This document shows positions 43,505-52,875 of a DNA stretch of 64,000 nt, piece by piece. A program made the position numbers and the translations under genes. A model generated the notes under the pieces. It was not told where the DNA came from and ran no database searches. It saw only the letters and a list, made by a program, of their open reading frames with translations. The stretch lies in the NCBI RefSeq assembly GCF_900108025.1, contig NZ_FNUS01000008.1, forward strand, positions 62,001 through 126,000, in the 5' to 3' direction. Position 1 is the first letter of the stretch, and each line of letters starts with the position of its first letter. This DNA is from Halpernia humi (lineage in GTDB: Bacteria; Bacteroidota; Bacteroidia; Flavobacteriales; Weeksellaceae).

Positions 43505-45412
43505 ATGAATTTAAGTTCAATTAAAACGCCTGGAGTTTACATCAATGAGATTGATGCTTTTCCTCCGTCAGTCGCGCAAGTAGCCACTGCGATACCAGCA
43601 TTTGTAGGTTATACAGAAAAAGGACCGCCAGAACCTACAAGAATTTCTTCATTTATGGAATTTTCGCAAGTTTTTGGCGGCGCACCAGTTCCGGCATCAG
43701 TTTCAGTGGAATTAGATGTTAATCTGATGCCAACAGATAATTGCGCCGTTACTGAAAGCAATTATAAATTATACAACAGTATGCGGCTATTTTATAATAA
43801 TGGCGGTGGCGTTTGCTACATCGTTTCTATCGGAAATTATAAAACAGCAATCACAAGCGATTCTGCCTTTACCGATGGTTTAGATTTATTGAAGAAATTC
43901 GATGAGCCTACATTGCTTTTATTTCCAGACGCTGTTAATTTAGACGCTATAAAATTAGGTTTGGTGCAGCAAAACGCTTTAACACAATGTGGCGATTTGA
44001 TGGATCGCTTTACAATTATGGATGTAAAACAAGATGCAGGATTAATCACAGATTCTAAAAATTTCCGAGATGGAACTGGCAATCAAAACCTGAAATACGG
44101 ATCTGCATATTACCCTTATTTGCAATGTGCGTTTCCTTATGTTTACAGATTTAATGACATCAACGGAACTGCTTCAGGGAAAGTTGATTTCAAAACCATT
44201 TATTCATCAGACACAAAAATAAAACCACTTATAGAAAGTTTCGCCACACTTACCACTGATATTGGCGATGAAACTTCTGGTTTAATAAAAAATTGGAACG
44301 ATGCCAAAACAGCAAATTTAGCGGTAAATCCAGTTGCCAATAAAACTGATTTTGGAAACTATGCCACCAATATTTGGAATCTTTTATCCGTCTTTAAAGC
44401 ACCAAGTGCGTTAACAAATGCAGGTTTAACAACTTATTTGAATAACATTATTGCAATTTCTTTGCAAGGAATTGCCCAAAAAGTGCTAGATATTGAAGCA
44501 AAATATGCAAGTTTAACCGGCATCACTTATACTGCAAAATACATTGCTTTAAGTCCAGATTTTGATGCCGTTCCGTGGCGCAAAAATGTGGCTTTTGCAC
44601 CTTCAGTACCGAATTTGTACGATAAATTACTGACTTCAAATCCAGATGGCCCAGATAATGCCGCAGATTATACTAAAATAAAAGCACAGTTAGATAAACT
44701 TTATACAGCAGTTGTTGCAAGTTTGAAAAATTTAATTGTTGCTATTAATAGTTACAAAAACGAGGAAGAAAATAATCTGGTTTCCAACATCCCGATTTGG
44801 TCTGGAATTGTTGCCAAACTTTCACAATCCATGAACACTGTTCCACCTTCTGGTGCAATGGCAGGGATTTACGCGCAAACAGATAGAAACCGTGGCGTTT
44901 GGAAATCTCCGGCAAACATCAGTATCAGCGGAGTTGTTGGTTTAACGGATGATATTAATGACGCCGATCAAATGGAAATGAACATCCACGAGACTGGGAA
45001 ATCCATCAATGCTTTAAGAAAATTTACAGGGCAAGGATTTTTGGTGTGGGGCGGTAGAACTTTAGCAGGAAATTCTAACGATTGGCGCTATATCAACGTT
45101 CGCAGACTTGCAAATATGATTGAAGAATCTACAAAAAAAGCTTGTATGCAATTTGTATTCGAGCCAAATGCACCGCAAACTTGGGTAAACGTAAAAGGAA
45201 TGATAGACAATTATCTCAACTCTCTTTGGAATGACGGCGCGTTGGTCGGTTCTAAAGCAAATGATGCCTTTTTTGTACAAATCGGGTTGGGACAAACCAT
45301 GTCTGCTCAAGATATTTTAGAAGGAAGAATGATAGTGAAAATCGGTTATGCGCCTTCAAGACCAGCCGAATTCATCATCCTAGAATTCAAACAAATGCAA
45401 CAACGTGCTTAA
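43505..45412 (+). CDS. Contractile tail sheath protein (eCIS)
   Basis: 635 residues. The N-terminal arm (TPGVYINEIDAFPPSVAQVATAIPAFVGYTEKGP) and the C-terminal domain (GQGFLVWGGRTLAG..DWRYINVRRLANMIEESTKKACMQFVFEPN...FFVQIGLGQTMSAQDILEGRMIVKIGYAPSRPAEFIILEF) are those of T4 gp18/Pvc2-like sheaths. A stretch of about 230 residues between about 215 and 445 (FKTIYSSDTKIKPLIESF... up to PIWSGIVAKL) is the extra, surface-exposed insertion. This is the only sheath gene in the cluster; PVC and Afp encode three. Confidence 0.95.
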   Translation: MNLSSIKTPGVYINEIDAFPPSVAQVATAIPAFVGYTEKGPPEPTRISSFMEFSQVFGGAPVPASVSVELDVNLMPTDNCAVTESNYKLYNSMRLFYNNGGGVCYIVSIGNYKTAITSDSAFTDGLDLLKKFDEPTLLLFPDAVNLDAIKLGLVQQNALTQCGDLMDRFTIMDVKQDAGLITDSKNFRDGTGNQNLKYGSAYYPYLQCAFPYVYRFNDINGTASGKVDFKTIYSSDTKIKPLIESFATLTTDIGDETSGLIKNWNDAKTANLAVNPVANKTDFGNYATNIWNLLSVFKAPSALTNAGLTTYLNNIIAISLQGIAQKVLDIEAKYASLTGITYTAKYIALSPDFDAVPWRKNVAFAPSVPNLYDKLLTSNPDGPDNAADYTKIKAQLDKLYTAVVASLKNLIVAINSYKNEEENNLVSNIPIWSGIVAKLSQSMNTVPPSGAMAGIYAQTDRNRGVWKSPANISISGVVGLTDDINDADQMEMNIHETGKSINALRKFTGQGFLVWGGRTLAGNSNDWRYINVRRLANMIEESTKKACMQFVFEPNAPQTWVNVKGMIDNYLNSLWNDGALVGSKANDAFFVQIGLGQTMSAQDILEGRMIVKIGYAPSRPAEFIILEFKQMQQRA

Positions 45413-45445
45413 AAAAATATTAACAAAATTTAAAAATTAAACATC

Positions 45446-45883
45446 ATGCCAAATACAGATTTTCCACTACCGAAGTTTCATTTTAGCGTTGCCTGGGGCG
45501 GAAGCAAAATAGCCTTCACAGAAGTTTCTGGCCTAAACAAAGAGATGGATGTGATAGAGCATCGCGTTGGATCTAGCCCAGAATTTTTTAAAAGAAAAAT
45601 GCCCGGTTTGCAAAAACTCAGCAACATTACTTTAAAAAGAGGGGTTTTCATTAATGATAACGAATTCTTCGACTGGTACAACACTGTCGCTCTGAACACC
45701 GTAGAACGAAGAAATATTACCATTTCGCTTTTAGATGAAAACCATGAGCCAAAAGTGGTTTGGACGGTAAAAGACTGTTTCATTGTGTCATTAAAATGTA
45801 CCGATATGAAATCAGACGTTAATGAAGCGGCGATCGACACGGTAGAAATTGCCAATCACGGTTTCAAAATTGAATATTTATAA
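45446..45883 (+). CDS. Tail tube protein, gp19/Afp1-like
   Basis: 145 residues, the length of Hcp/gp19-type eCIS tube proteins. The N-terminal motif is FPLPKFHFSVAWGGSKIAFTEVSGLNKEMDVIEHRVG. SPEFFKRKMPGLQKLSNITLKRG and NHEPKVVWTVKDCFIVSLKCTDMKSDVNEAAIDTVEIANHGF complete the beta-barrel pattern. It polymerises into the inner tube carried by the sheath. The next gene starts eight bases later. Confidence 0.93.
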   Translation: MPNTDFPLPKFHFSVAWGGSKIAFTEVSGLNKEMDVIEHRVGSSPEFFKRKMPGLQKLSNITLKRGVFINDNEFFDWYNTVALNTVERRNITISLLDENHEPKVVWTVKDCFIVSLKCTDMKSDVNEAAIDTVEIANHGFKIEYL

Positions 45884-45891
45884 ACTAAAAA

Positions 45892-46350
45892 ATGGCTAGT
45901 AATGATCCTATTGTAGGTTTTTATTTTTCTGTGGTGTTTGAATTACTACCGCAAACGCTTGTGGATACAAAGTTTCAAAGCGTAAATGGTTTAAAAGCAA
46001 CAATCGAGACCGAACCCTACACAGAAGGCGGACAAAATAGATTTAAACATAATTTGCCGCTGCGAAGTGGCTATCAAGATTTGATTTTAAAAAGAGGTTT
46101 AACTTCAGAATTTTCCGCTCTTGCAATGTGGTGCAACCAAGCCATTGAAGATTTTGTTTTTTCGCCCGCCAATTTGGTTATTTCTTTATTAAATGAAAAC
46201 GGGCTTCCTGTAAAGGTTTGGTACGTTTCGCACGCCATTCCTTTGAGTTATGAGTTCAGTGATTTTAATGCAGAAGAAAACAAAATCGTGATTGAAACCA
46301 TTACATTGAAATATAATTTTTTCAAAGAATTACCAATCCCTGGTTTTTAA
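45892..46350 (+). CDS. Second tail tube protein, gp19/Afp5-like
   Basis: 152 residues, related to the preceding gene: YFSVVFELLPQTLVDTKFQSVNGLKATIETEPYTEGG, FKHNLPLRSGYQDLILKRGLTSEFSALAMW, and a C-terminal strand ending ITLKYNFFK. In Afp and PVC the paralogous tube protein sits at the baseplate end as tube initiator. This copy is more divergent than the first and probably plays that part. Confidence 0.9.
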   Translation: MASNDPIVGFYFSVVFELLPQTLVDTKFQSVNGLKATIETEPYTEGGQNRFKHNLPLRSGYQDLILKRGLTSEFSALAMWCNQAIEDFVFSPANLVISLLNENGLPVKVWYVSHAIPLSYEFSDFNAEENKIVIETITLKYNFFKELPIPGF

Positions 46351-46357
46351 ATTTAAA

Positions 46358-46537
46358 ATGATGCCAATCGAAATAAAAGAACTTCGCATTAAAGTAAATG
46401 TAAGTGATGAAAATACAGACAATAATGCTTCTCATAAAAAAGTAGAGGCTATAAAATTGCAGCAACTGAAAGCTGAAATTGTGAACGAATGTGTGCAAAA
46501 AGTTTTAGAAAAAATTAAAGAAAAATCTGAAAGATGA
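46358..46537 (+). CDS. DUF5908 family small eCIS protein (Afp6/Pvc6-like)
   Basis: 59 residues from ATG at 46358 (or the ATG directly after it). The N terminus PIEIKELRIKVNV is the conserved motif of DUF5908. The rest is a Lys/Glu-rich helix (KVEAIKLQQLKAEIVNECVQKVLEKIKEK). The stop overlaps the start of the next gene by four bases (ATGA). Small proteins of this kind sit between the tube and Afp7 genes in nearly all eCIS clusters; their position in the particle is not well defined. Confidence 0.85.
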   Translation: MMPIEIKELRIKVNVSDENTDNNASHKKVEAIKLQQLKAEIVNECVQKVLEKIKEKSER

Positions 46538-47298
46538 TACAATCTGCCCTTGGAATTATTGATAAAATGCGCATCGAAGTTTTCGATACGAAAGATTTAA
46601 CAGTGCCGCCAAAAAAGACCATTTTCGTGCAGTTAAATCCCGAAAAATATACTATGAAACACAATGTGGTATTTTACGAAGGGCAAGCAATTGGCAGCAC
46701 ATCATCCGATTTGCAATTTAATAAAATAGAACCCGAAGAAGTATCTTTTGATTTTGTTTTCGATAGTTCTGGCGTAGTTCCACCGGGAAAAATTGTAGAA
46801 GGAGCCGCAGGTGTAGGTCTTTCTTTAAGTGATATTACAGATTCTATTTCTCCCACTTTCATTAATCCACTTGCAGAAGTAGAATCGGTAGAAAAACAAG
46901 TGGAAGATTTTAGAAAAGCAATAATGGAATACAATGGAGACCAACATCAAACGCCTTTTTTAAAATTACTTTGGGGCGGCTATAATCTAAGTTGCAGATT
47001 GAAAAGTATGGACATAGAATTTTCACTTTTCAGAAAAGACGGCCGACCAATTCGTGCAAAAGCAAAATGCACTTTTAAAGGAACTGTGGAATATAAACTA
47101 ATGCTTGCAGAGCAAAATAACCAATCACCAGATCTTACACACGAAAGAATAATGACGATGAATGACAAAATTCCATTAGTAGCAGAATCCATTTACAATA
47201 ATAAAGATTTTTATATAGACGTGGCAAAAACCAATAATTTGCTCAGTTTTAGAAATGTAACTGTCGGACAAAAAATAAATTTTCCGCCCATAAAATAA
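46534..47298 (+). CDS. CIS tube adaptor protein with C-terminal LysM-like domain (Afp7/Pvc7)
   Basis: 254 residues. The tube-adaptor domain (about 10-190) shows IFVQLNPEKYTMKHNVVFYEGQAIGST, EEVSFDFVFDSSGVVPP, TPFLKLLWGGYNLSCRLKSMDIEFSLFRKDGRPIRAKAKCTFKGT. The last 45 residues (YNNKDFYIDVAKTNNLLSFRNVTVGQKINFPPI) form a LysM-like module. In the particle it links tube initiator and spike. The order after DUF5908 and before the VgrG-like gene is the usual one. Confidence 0.92.
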   Translation: MIQSALGIIDKMRIEVFDTKDLTVPPKKTIFVQLNPEKYTMKHNVVFYEGQAIGSTSSDLQFNKIEPEEVSFDFVFDSSGVVPPGKIVEGAAGVGLSLSDITDSISPTFINPLAEVESVEKQVEDFRKAIMEYNGDQHQTPFLKLLWGGYNLSCRLKSMDIEFSLFRKDGRPIRAKAKCTFKGTVEYKLMLAEQNNQSPDLTHERIMTMNDKIPLVAESIYNNKDFYIDVAKTNNLLSFRNVTVGQKINFPPIK

Positions 47299-47304
47299 GA
47301 TTTT

Positions 47305-48978
47305 ATGCCACTAATAAATCCATATATCCCAAATGAATCACCTTTAAAACTAGAAATTTTAATTGATGGGCAAAACATGGGTCTAAGTAACTTTTTAAAT
47401 GAGGCTTCCATAAATTTTGAATTAAATAAAATTCCGTTCGCTAAATTTACTTTTATTTCTACCCAAGAAACAACAGGCCAAGAAACAACAGCAATTGATT
47501 CTCTTACCAGAACCTCCGAAGATTCTCCCCGAAAAATAGAAGTAAAAGTGTCTTATAAAGATAATTCTGTAACTTTTTTTAAAGGTTTTATTAAATCTTT
47601 AGAAAATCAAAACGATAATAACCAGATTGTTGCAAAAATAGAATGCAAAGATGAAGGCTATATTTTAACAAAACCCATCAATGTAAATGAAAATAATACT
47701 GATACTTTTTCAGATAAATTAGAAAAATATGTTTCTGATGCCAATCTTCAATTAGATTCTATCTCACAATATTCGTTTTTAAATGAATTTATTACCCACA
47801 ATTCGGCAACTGTTCCGTGGGATTATTTGGAAGGATATTTAGATTCAGTTGGTTTGATGACGGCTTTGCGCAATAGCGAATTTAAGTTAATAGACGTTAC
47901 AAATCCTGAAACAGAAAAATTTGTCGCAGAAAATGGAACCAATATTTTCTCTTTTTCTGGTAAAAAAAATACAGAAATTATTAAATCTTCCGTAGTTATA
48001 GAAACTTGGGACGCAGATAACCAAGAAGTAAAAAGAGTAGAATCTACACAAGACGCTGAAAAAAATGAGCAAATCATAAAAAATGATCATAATTACGAAG
48101 AATCTACACTTCAAAGAATGGCCGATGCCATCAAAATTAAAAGCAATATCGCTTCAATGCACGGCAAAGTTTCTACATTCGGAAATTTAGAAGCTAAAGC
48201 CGGAGATTATATTGGGTTTAGCCACCTAAATAATGATGTGGACAATCAAAATTTCCTTATCACCGCAGAAGTTCACACCATAGAAAATGGCTCCTGGAAA
48301 ACAGAATACACTTTCGGTTTAGAAACTGAAAAATCTTTCACCGAAAAAACTACGACTGGCGTAAATAATAGTCAAGCGCAAGTGGGCCAATCCAATTCCA
48401 TCAATGGTTTGCAAATTGGGATTGTAACAGATATTGAAGATTCGGAAAATCAATTTAGAATAAAAGTAAGACTTCCACTTTTGGCGGAAAACGGAGAAGG
48501 CGTTTGGGCAAGATTGGCAACTTTAAATGCTTCAAAAGACATGGGAAGTTTTTTTATTCCAGATGTTGGAGATGAAGTGATCGTCGGTTGTTTGGGCAAT
48601 AATCCAGATTCACCCATTATTTTGGGAAGTCTTTACAGCAGCAATAGAGCAATGCCTTTTACAATTGATAATGACAATTTTTTTAAAGGATTTGTAACCA
48701 AAGAAGGCACAAAAATTTTAATGGATGATGATAATAAAAGCGTAGAAATCAGCACCAAAAAAGGAAATAAAATTACGATTAGTGACGATTTAAAAGGCGT
48801 TACCATAGAAGATGAAAATAGTAATAAAATAGTGTTAGACGATAACGGAATTTCAATAGAAAGTTGCAAAGATTTTAATGTAAAAGCAAACGGAAATGTT
48901 AAAATTGAAGGCGTACAAGTAAAAGTAGAATCACAAGCAATTATGGAATTAAAAGGATCATTAATTAAATTAAATTAA
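47305..48978 (+). CDS. VgrG-like spike protein (Afp8/Pvc8)
   Basis: 557 residues. The N-terminal gp27-like part (about 1-350; LEILIDGQNMG, YKDNSVTFFKGFIKSL, GDYIGFSHL) leads to the gp5 OB-fold (about 368-455; GLQIGIVTDIEDSENQFRIKVRLPLL, FFIPDVGDEVIVGCLGNNPDSPIILGSLYS). A short beta-helix of alternating hydrophobic residues ends the protein (SNKIVLDDNGISIES... NVKIEGVQVKVESQAIMELKG). The trimeric spike is capped by the PAAR protein, whose gene starts one base after the stop. No lysozyme domain is fused. Confidence 0.95.
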   Translation: MPLINPYIPNESPLKLEILIDGQNMGLSNFLNEASINFELNKIPFAKFTFISTQETTGQETTAIDSLTRTSEDSPRKIEVKVSYKDNSVTFFKGFIKSLENQNDNNQIVAKIECKDEGYILTKPINVNENNTDTFSDKLEKYVSDANLQLDSISQYSFLNEFITHNSATVPWDYLEGYLDSVGLMTALRNSEFKLIDVTNPETEKFVAENGTNIFSFSGKKNTEIIKSSVVIETWDADNQEVKRVESTQDAEKNEQIIKNDHNYEESTLQRMADAIKIKSNIASMHGKVSTFGNLEAKAGDYIGFSHLNNDVDNQNFLITAEVHTIENGSWKTEYTFGLETEKSFTEKTTTGVNNSQAQVGQSNSINGLQIGIVTDIEDSENQFRIKVRLPLLAENGEGVWARLATLNASKDMGSFFIPDVGDEVIVGCLGNNPDSPIILGSLYSSNRAMPFTIDNDNFFKGFVTKEGTKILMDDDNKSVEISTKKGNKITISDDLKGVTIEDENSNKIVLDDNGISIESCKDFNVKANGNVKIEGVQVKVESQAIMELKGSLIKLN

Positions 48979-48979
48979 A

Positions 48980-49270
48980 ATGGGAGCCGCAGCAAGAGCA
49001 TCAGATATGCATGTTTGTCCCGCCGCATCGGGTTCTGTTCCACACGTTGGCGGTCCAATTTTGCCAGGAAGCAACTCCACGGTTTTAATAGAAAATTTAC
49101 CAGCGGCAATTGTAGGAGATTCTTGCGTTTGCATCGGGCCGCCAGATTCTCTCGTCCAAGGTTCATCAACGGTTCTTATTGCAGGAAGTCCCGCCGTAAG
49201 AATGGGAGATTCCACAGCGCATGGCGGAACGGTTGTTCTTGGTAGTGCAACAGTTTTAATAGGAGGTTAA
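48980..49270 (+). CDS. PAAR domain spike tip protein (Pvc10-like)
   Basis: 96 residues, a complete PAAR protein without an extension. Typical features are ASDMHVCPAASG with the first metal His/Cys, PHVGGPILPGSNSTVLIENLPAAIVGDSCVCIGPPDS and the repeats GSSTVLIAGSPAVRMGDSTAHGGTVV and GSATVLIGG. It forms the sharp metal-bound tip of the spike. It carries no fused effector, so cargo must be loaded elsewhere, probably in the tube. Confidence 0.95.
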   Translation: MGAAARASDMHVCPAASGSVPHVGGPILPGSNSTVLIENLPAAIVGDSCVCIGPPDSLVQGSSTVLIAGSPAVRMGDSTAHGGTVVLGSATVLIGG

Positions 49271-49284
49271 AAAAAATAAATATC

Positions 49285-49701
49285 ATGGCAGAAAATTCAT
49301 TTTTAGGTATTGGTTGGGCATTTCCACCCACATTTAGTAAAAGCGCGGGAACGGTTGAAACTGTTTCCCAGGAAATAGACATCCTTCAAAGTTTGCAAAT
49401 TTTGCTTTCTACACAATTAAAAGAAAGAATTTTGCGCTCAGATTTTGGCTGCGATCTCACGCCTTTATTATATGAAAATATTACCGTAACACTCCTCACA
49501 AAAATGAAAGATATTATTAAAACGGCCATTTTATTATACGAACCTCGCATTAAATTAATAGATACAGATTTTACCCGAACTGATGAACTTTCAGGCTTAA
49601 TAAACATTGAAATTATTTACCAAATCAACGCCACTAATTCTCGGAAAAATTATGTTTTTCCATACTATTTAGAAGAAGGCACTTTTGTAAATCAATCATA
49701 A
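49285..49701 (+). CDS. gp25-like baseplate wedge protein (Afp9/Pvc9)
   Basis: 138 residues. GPW/gp25 family: FLGIGWAFPPTF, VSQEIDILQSLQILLSTQLKERILRSDFGCDLTPLLYEN and VTLLTKMKDIIKTAILLYEPRIKL. It joins the sheath to the baseplate ring. The order (PAAR then gp25) is inverted compared with pvc9-pvc10. Confidence 0.94.
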   Translation: MAENSFLGIGWAFPPTFSKSAGTVETVSQEIDILQSLQILLSTQLKERILRSDFGCDLTPLLYENITVTLLTKMKDIIKTAILLYEPRIKLIDTDFTRTDELSGLINIEIIYQINATNSRKNYVFPYYLEEGTFVNQS

Positions 49702-49704
49702 AAA

Positions 49705-52700
49705 ATGGGAAATTGTAACAACATATTATCAATACATAACGGAATGGGAACCACCCAAATCGACAGGTTTAATGCTGCTTTACAAACAAATTTTATTTTA
49801 TTAGATGAAAGAAATGAAGAAGATTTCATTCTATTTGTGCAAAAATTATCGCATTACGTAAAATATTTTAATGGCTTTAATATTGAGGAAGGAAATTGGG
49901 CCAATTTTTACGAAAAAGAATCCACAGCAATTCTCATTTTAATCGCCAATTGGAATATAGATTTGGTTCAAAATTCCTTTGAAATCAAGAAAAACGAAAT
50001 TTTATTAAACACAGACTTCGCTATTCAGCAAAATTTATTATTGGATTTTTTTAATGATCTTGAAAGTATTTTTAACCAATTATTAGGTAAAATCAATCTT
50101 TTAGATAACGATATTTCTGAAAAAGAAAATTTAACCGCTTCCTCTTACGCCATTTCAGAAAATTTCACACAGATAAAAAATCAAATCAATGCCTCTACAA
50201 ATATTCCTTCTTTATTAAAACATTTTACCTTCTTGAAAGCCGCTCAACAATTGTTTGGTTTGCTTTTATCTTGGAAAAATTTTTCACAAATCGCCGTAGA
50301 TTTTCAGTTAAATAATTACTCTAAACATTCACCGCATTATGCGCTTTTTCTTTCATTTTTAAAATTATTAAACTTTGCAAAAAATCAACTTAATGGCTTT
50401 ACCAAGAAACATTTAGATTTTTATTATAAAGATATTTTGCACATAGAAAACCAAATTGCAAAGCCAGATTTCGCACATTTGGCAATTACACCTTACAAAA
50501 ATTTACCTTTTTTAATTCCAAAAAACACCATTTTTCTTGGAGGTAAAAATTCCAGCGGACAAAAAAAATATTTTGCTTCTACTTCAGACCAAACCGTAAA
50601 CGGCATTTCTTTAAACGCATTTTACAGCCAATCCAGAAACGGAGCGCAATATTTCAAAACAGAAAATTTGCTTCCTTTTAATGGTGTTAATAAAGGTTTT
50701 AATGTTTTCACTTCCACAGCAACGGAATTTCAGGAAGGGATTATGATTGCGAGTCCAATTTTGTATTTACAAAGCGGCGAAAGAACCATCAATATTAGAT
50801 TTAATAGTAAAAATTATAGCGCAAAAGATTTCAGTTTTTATCTAACAGGTGAAAAAAAAGTGATTGAAATTTCTGGTAAAAATGAAGGCAATTTTATCGC
50901 GTTAAATATTCCCGCAACCGAGAAAAAAATAATTCCTTTTGATGAAAAACTGCATCCAGAATTTTTGGTTAAAACCAGTTTTCCTGTGTTGAAAATTATG
51001 CCAAAAAATAGAAGCATTATTTCTACTATCAATAAAATTGAACTCAATATTGAAGTCACAGATTTTAAATCTTTCATATTAGAATCAGATTTTGGCACCA
51101 TAAATCCCGAAAAACCATTTTACCCTTTTGGCGAATTTCCCAAATCTGGAAACGGAATTACTTTAGAGTCTAATGAGTTTTTTATGAAAGAAAATGCAGT
51201 TGCAACTTTAAGTTTAATACCCGACGGAAAAGCGGCTAATTATTTCGACAATAATTGTGAAACTTTCTTTTTAAATGACGGCAAATTTGTTGCGTTTCCG
51301 CCAGTTTCAAAAGAATATTTAGAAAAACGTAATGGTTTTAATGAAACGAGAAAAACAGCAAAAGTAGATTCTATTTTTGATTCTCTGCCAAATAATTATC
51401 CGCTTTTAAATTTCAATTTTAAAGATATTGCAAACCCAGAAATCACTTCCAACGGAAAATTTCGGATAGAATTACAGAATTCTAGTTTTGAAAATGAAAC
51501 TTTTTTGGAAACCTTCATTGCAGCAAGTAAAGATGGTTCTGCATTGCCTTACAAGCCAAAAATAAAAGAATTTACTTTTAATTATTCGGTTTCTGAAGTG
51601 ATTGATTTTACTAAAAAATCAACTAAAAATAATTTGTTAGAACTTTTTCAGGTTTTTCCTTACGGTTTTTTAAAACTAGAAAACAAAGCATTACATTTTT
51701 CTAAAATGAATGATTTTGAAGGAGATATTTTTCTGGGTTTTGAAAACGCGACACCAAAAGATACGCTTACTTTTTTAATTCAATTGCAAGATGGAACGGC
51801 AAATCCGATGGTAGAATCTGCAAAAATTTCTTGGTATTATTTAAGTCAAAACAAATGGAATTCTTTAGAATCTGATGCTCTTGCAGACGAAACTTTTTCT
51901 TTCTCGCAATCGGGCTTGGTTGGAATTACAATTCCAGATTTTAATGCATCAAAAAATACCATTTTACCACCAAATTTATTTTGGGTAAAAATTTCTGTTT
52001 CAGATATTCAAGCGGTTTGCAATTTTCTTGGCGTTCATACACAGGCTTTAAAAGTGGTTTTAACAGATTTTGAAAATATCGGAACTGCATTTTTAGAAAC
52101 CACGCCCAAAGAAACCATCAGCAAATTGTTCAGCAATATTATTGAAGTGAAAAAAGTATCGCAACCTTATGATTCTTTCGGCGGAAAATTGGCAGAAAAA
52201 GACGAAAATCTTTACCAAAGAAGCAGCGAAAGATTGCGCCACAAAGCCAGAGCAATTACTTCTTGGGATTATGAACGTATTATTTTGCAAGAATTTCCAG
52301 AAGTTTTTCGGGTAAAAACTTTGAATCATTATAGATATGACACAGAAATTAATAACAGTTCTGCGGGTTTTGTAACATTAATTCCGTTTGCAAAAACTTC
52401 AAACACAGAAAATGTGAGTTGGAAACCCATGTTGAGTTTGAATAAAATGACTTTAATTAAAAAATTTCTGTCGAAAATTACGTCTCCACACGTTCAGATT
52501 AATGTGAAACCACCGAAATTAGAGAAAGTTGTCGTTCAGTTTAACGTGAAATTTCGACCTGCAGAAAATATGGATACGCGACTTTACATTGCCGAATTAA
52601 CGGATACCATTAACCGATATCTTTCTCCGTGGGCTTACGAAAATGATGAATTAAATTTTGCAAACAACATAGAATTTTCTTCCATCATACAATTAATTGA

Positions 52701-52869
52701 TAATCTACCTTATGTAGATTATTTAACCGATTTTAAAATACTGCAATATTTATTAGATGAAAACAATAATACCGTTGGAAATGCGATTCAAAATTTAACG
52801 AAAATTACGCCGCAAACAGATTTCAGTTTGTTTATTCCGAATGAATCTTACCCAATAAAAGAAATTTAA
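49705..52869 (+). CDS. Baseplate J-like protein (Afp11/Pvc11)
   Basis: 1054 residues. The N-terminal half is helical and divergent. The segment GGKLAEKDENLYQRSSERLRHKARAITSWDYERIILQEFPEV near residues 830-870, with KVVVQFNVKFRPAENMDTRLYIAELTDTINRYLSPWAYENDELNFANNIEFSSIIQLIDNLPYVDYL (about 945-1012), is typical of large eCIS baseplate J proteins. It is a wedge component that surrounds the spike. It starts three bases after gp25. Confidence 0.85.
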   Translation: MGNCNNILSIHNGMGTTQIDRFNAALQTNFILLDERNEEDFILFVQKLSHYVKYFNGFNIEEGNWANFYEKESTAILILIANWNIDLVQNSFEIKKNEILLNTDFAIQQNLLLDFFNDLESIFNQLLGKINLLDNDISEKENLTASSYAISENFTQIKNQINASTNIPSLLKHFTFLKAAQQLFGLLLSWKNFSQIAVDFQLNNYSKHSPHYALFLSFLKLLNFAKNQLNGFTKKHLDFYYKDILHIENQIAKPDFAHLAITPYKNLPFLIPKNTIFLGGKNSSGQKKYFASTSDQTVNGISLNAFYSQSRNGAQYFKTENLLPFNGVNKGFNVFTSTATEFQEGIMIASPILYLQSGERTINIRFNSKNYSAKDFSFYLTGEKKVIEISGKNEGNFIALNIPATEKKIIPFDEKLHPEFLVKTSFPVLKIMPKNRSIISTINKIELNIEVTDFKSFILESDFGTINPEKPFYPFGEFPKSGNGITLESNEFFMKENAVATLSLIPDGKAANYFDNNCETFFLNDGKFVAFPPVSKEYLEKRNGFNETRKTAKVDSIFDSLPNNYPLLNFNFKDIANPEITSNGKFRIELQNSSFENETFLETFIAASKDGSALPYKPKIKEFTFNYSVSEVIDFTKKSTKNNLLELFQVFPYGFLKLENKALHFSKMNDFEGDIFLGFENATPKDTLTFLIQLQDGTANPMVESAKISWYYLSQNKWNSLESDALADETFSFSQSGLVGITIPDFNASKNTILPPNLFWVKISVSDIQAVCNFLGVHTQALKVVLTDFENIGTAFLETTPKETISKLFSNIIEVKKVSQPYDSFGGKLAEKDENLYQRSSERLRHKARAITSWDYERIILQEFPEVFRVKTLNHYRYDTEINNSSAGFVTLIPFAKTSNTENVSWKPMLSLNKMTLIKKFLSKITSPHVQINVKPPKLEKVVVQFNVKFRPAENMDTRLYIAELTDTINRYLSPWAYENDELNFANNIEFSSIIQLIDNLPYVDYLTDFKILQYLLDENNNTVGNAIQNLTKITPQTDFSLFIPNESYPIKEI

Positions 52870-52875
52870 AACAGA

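Noticed and set aside
48980-49270. PAAR protein as a fused (specialised) effector
   Set aside because: It ends directly after the PAAR fold at 96 residues and has no extension.
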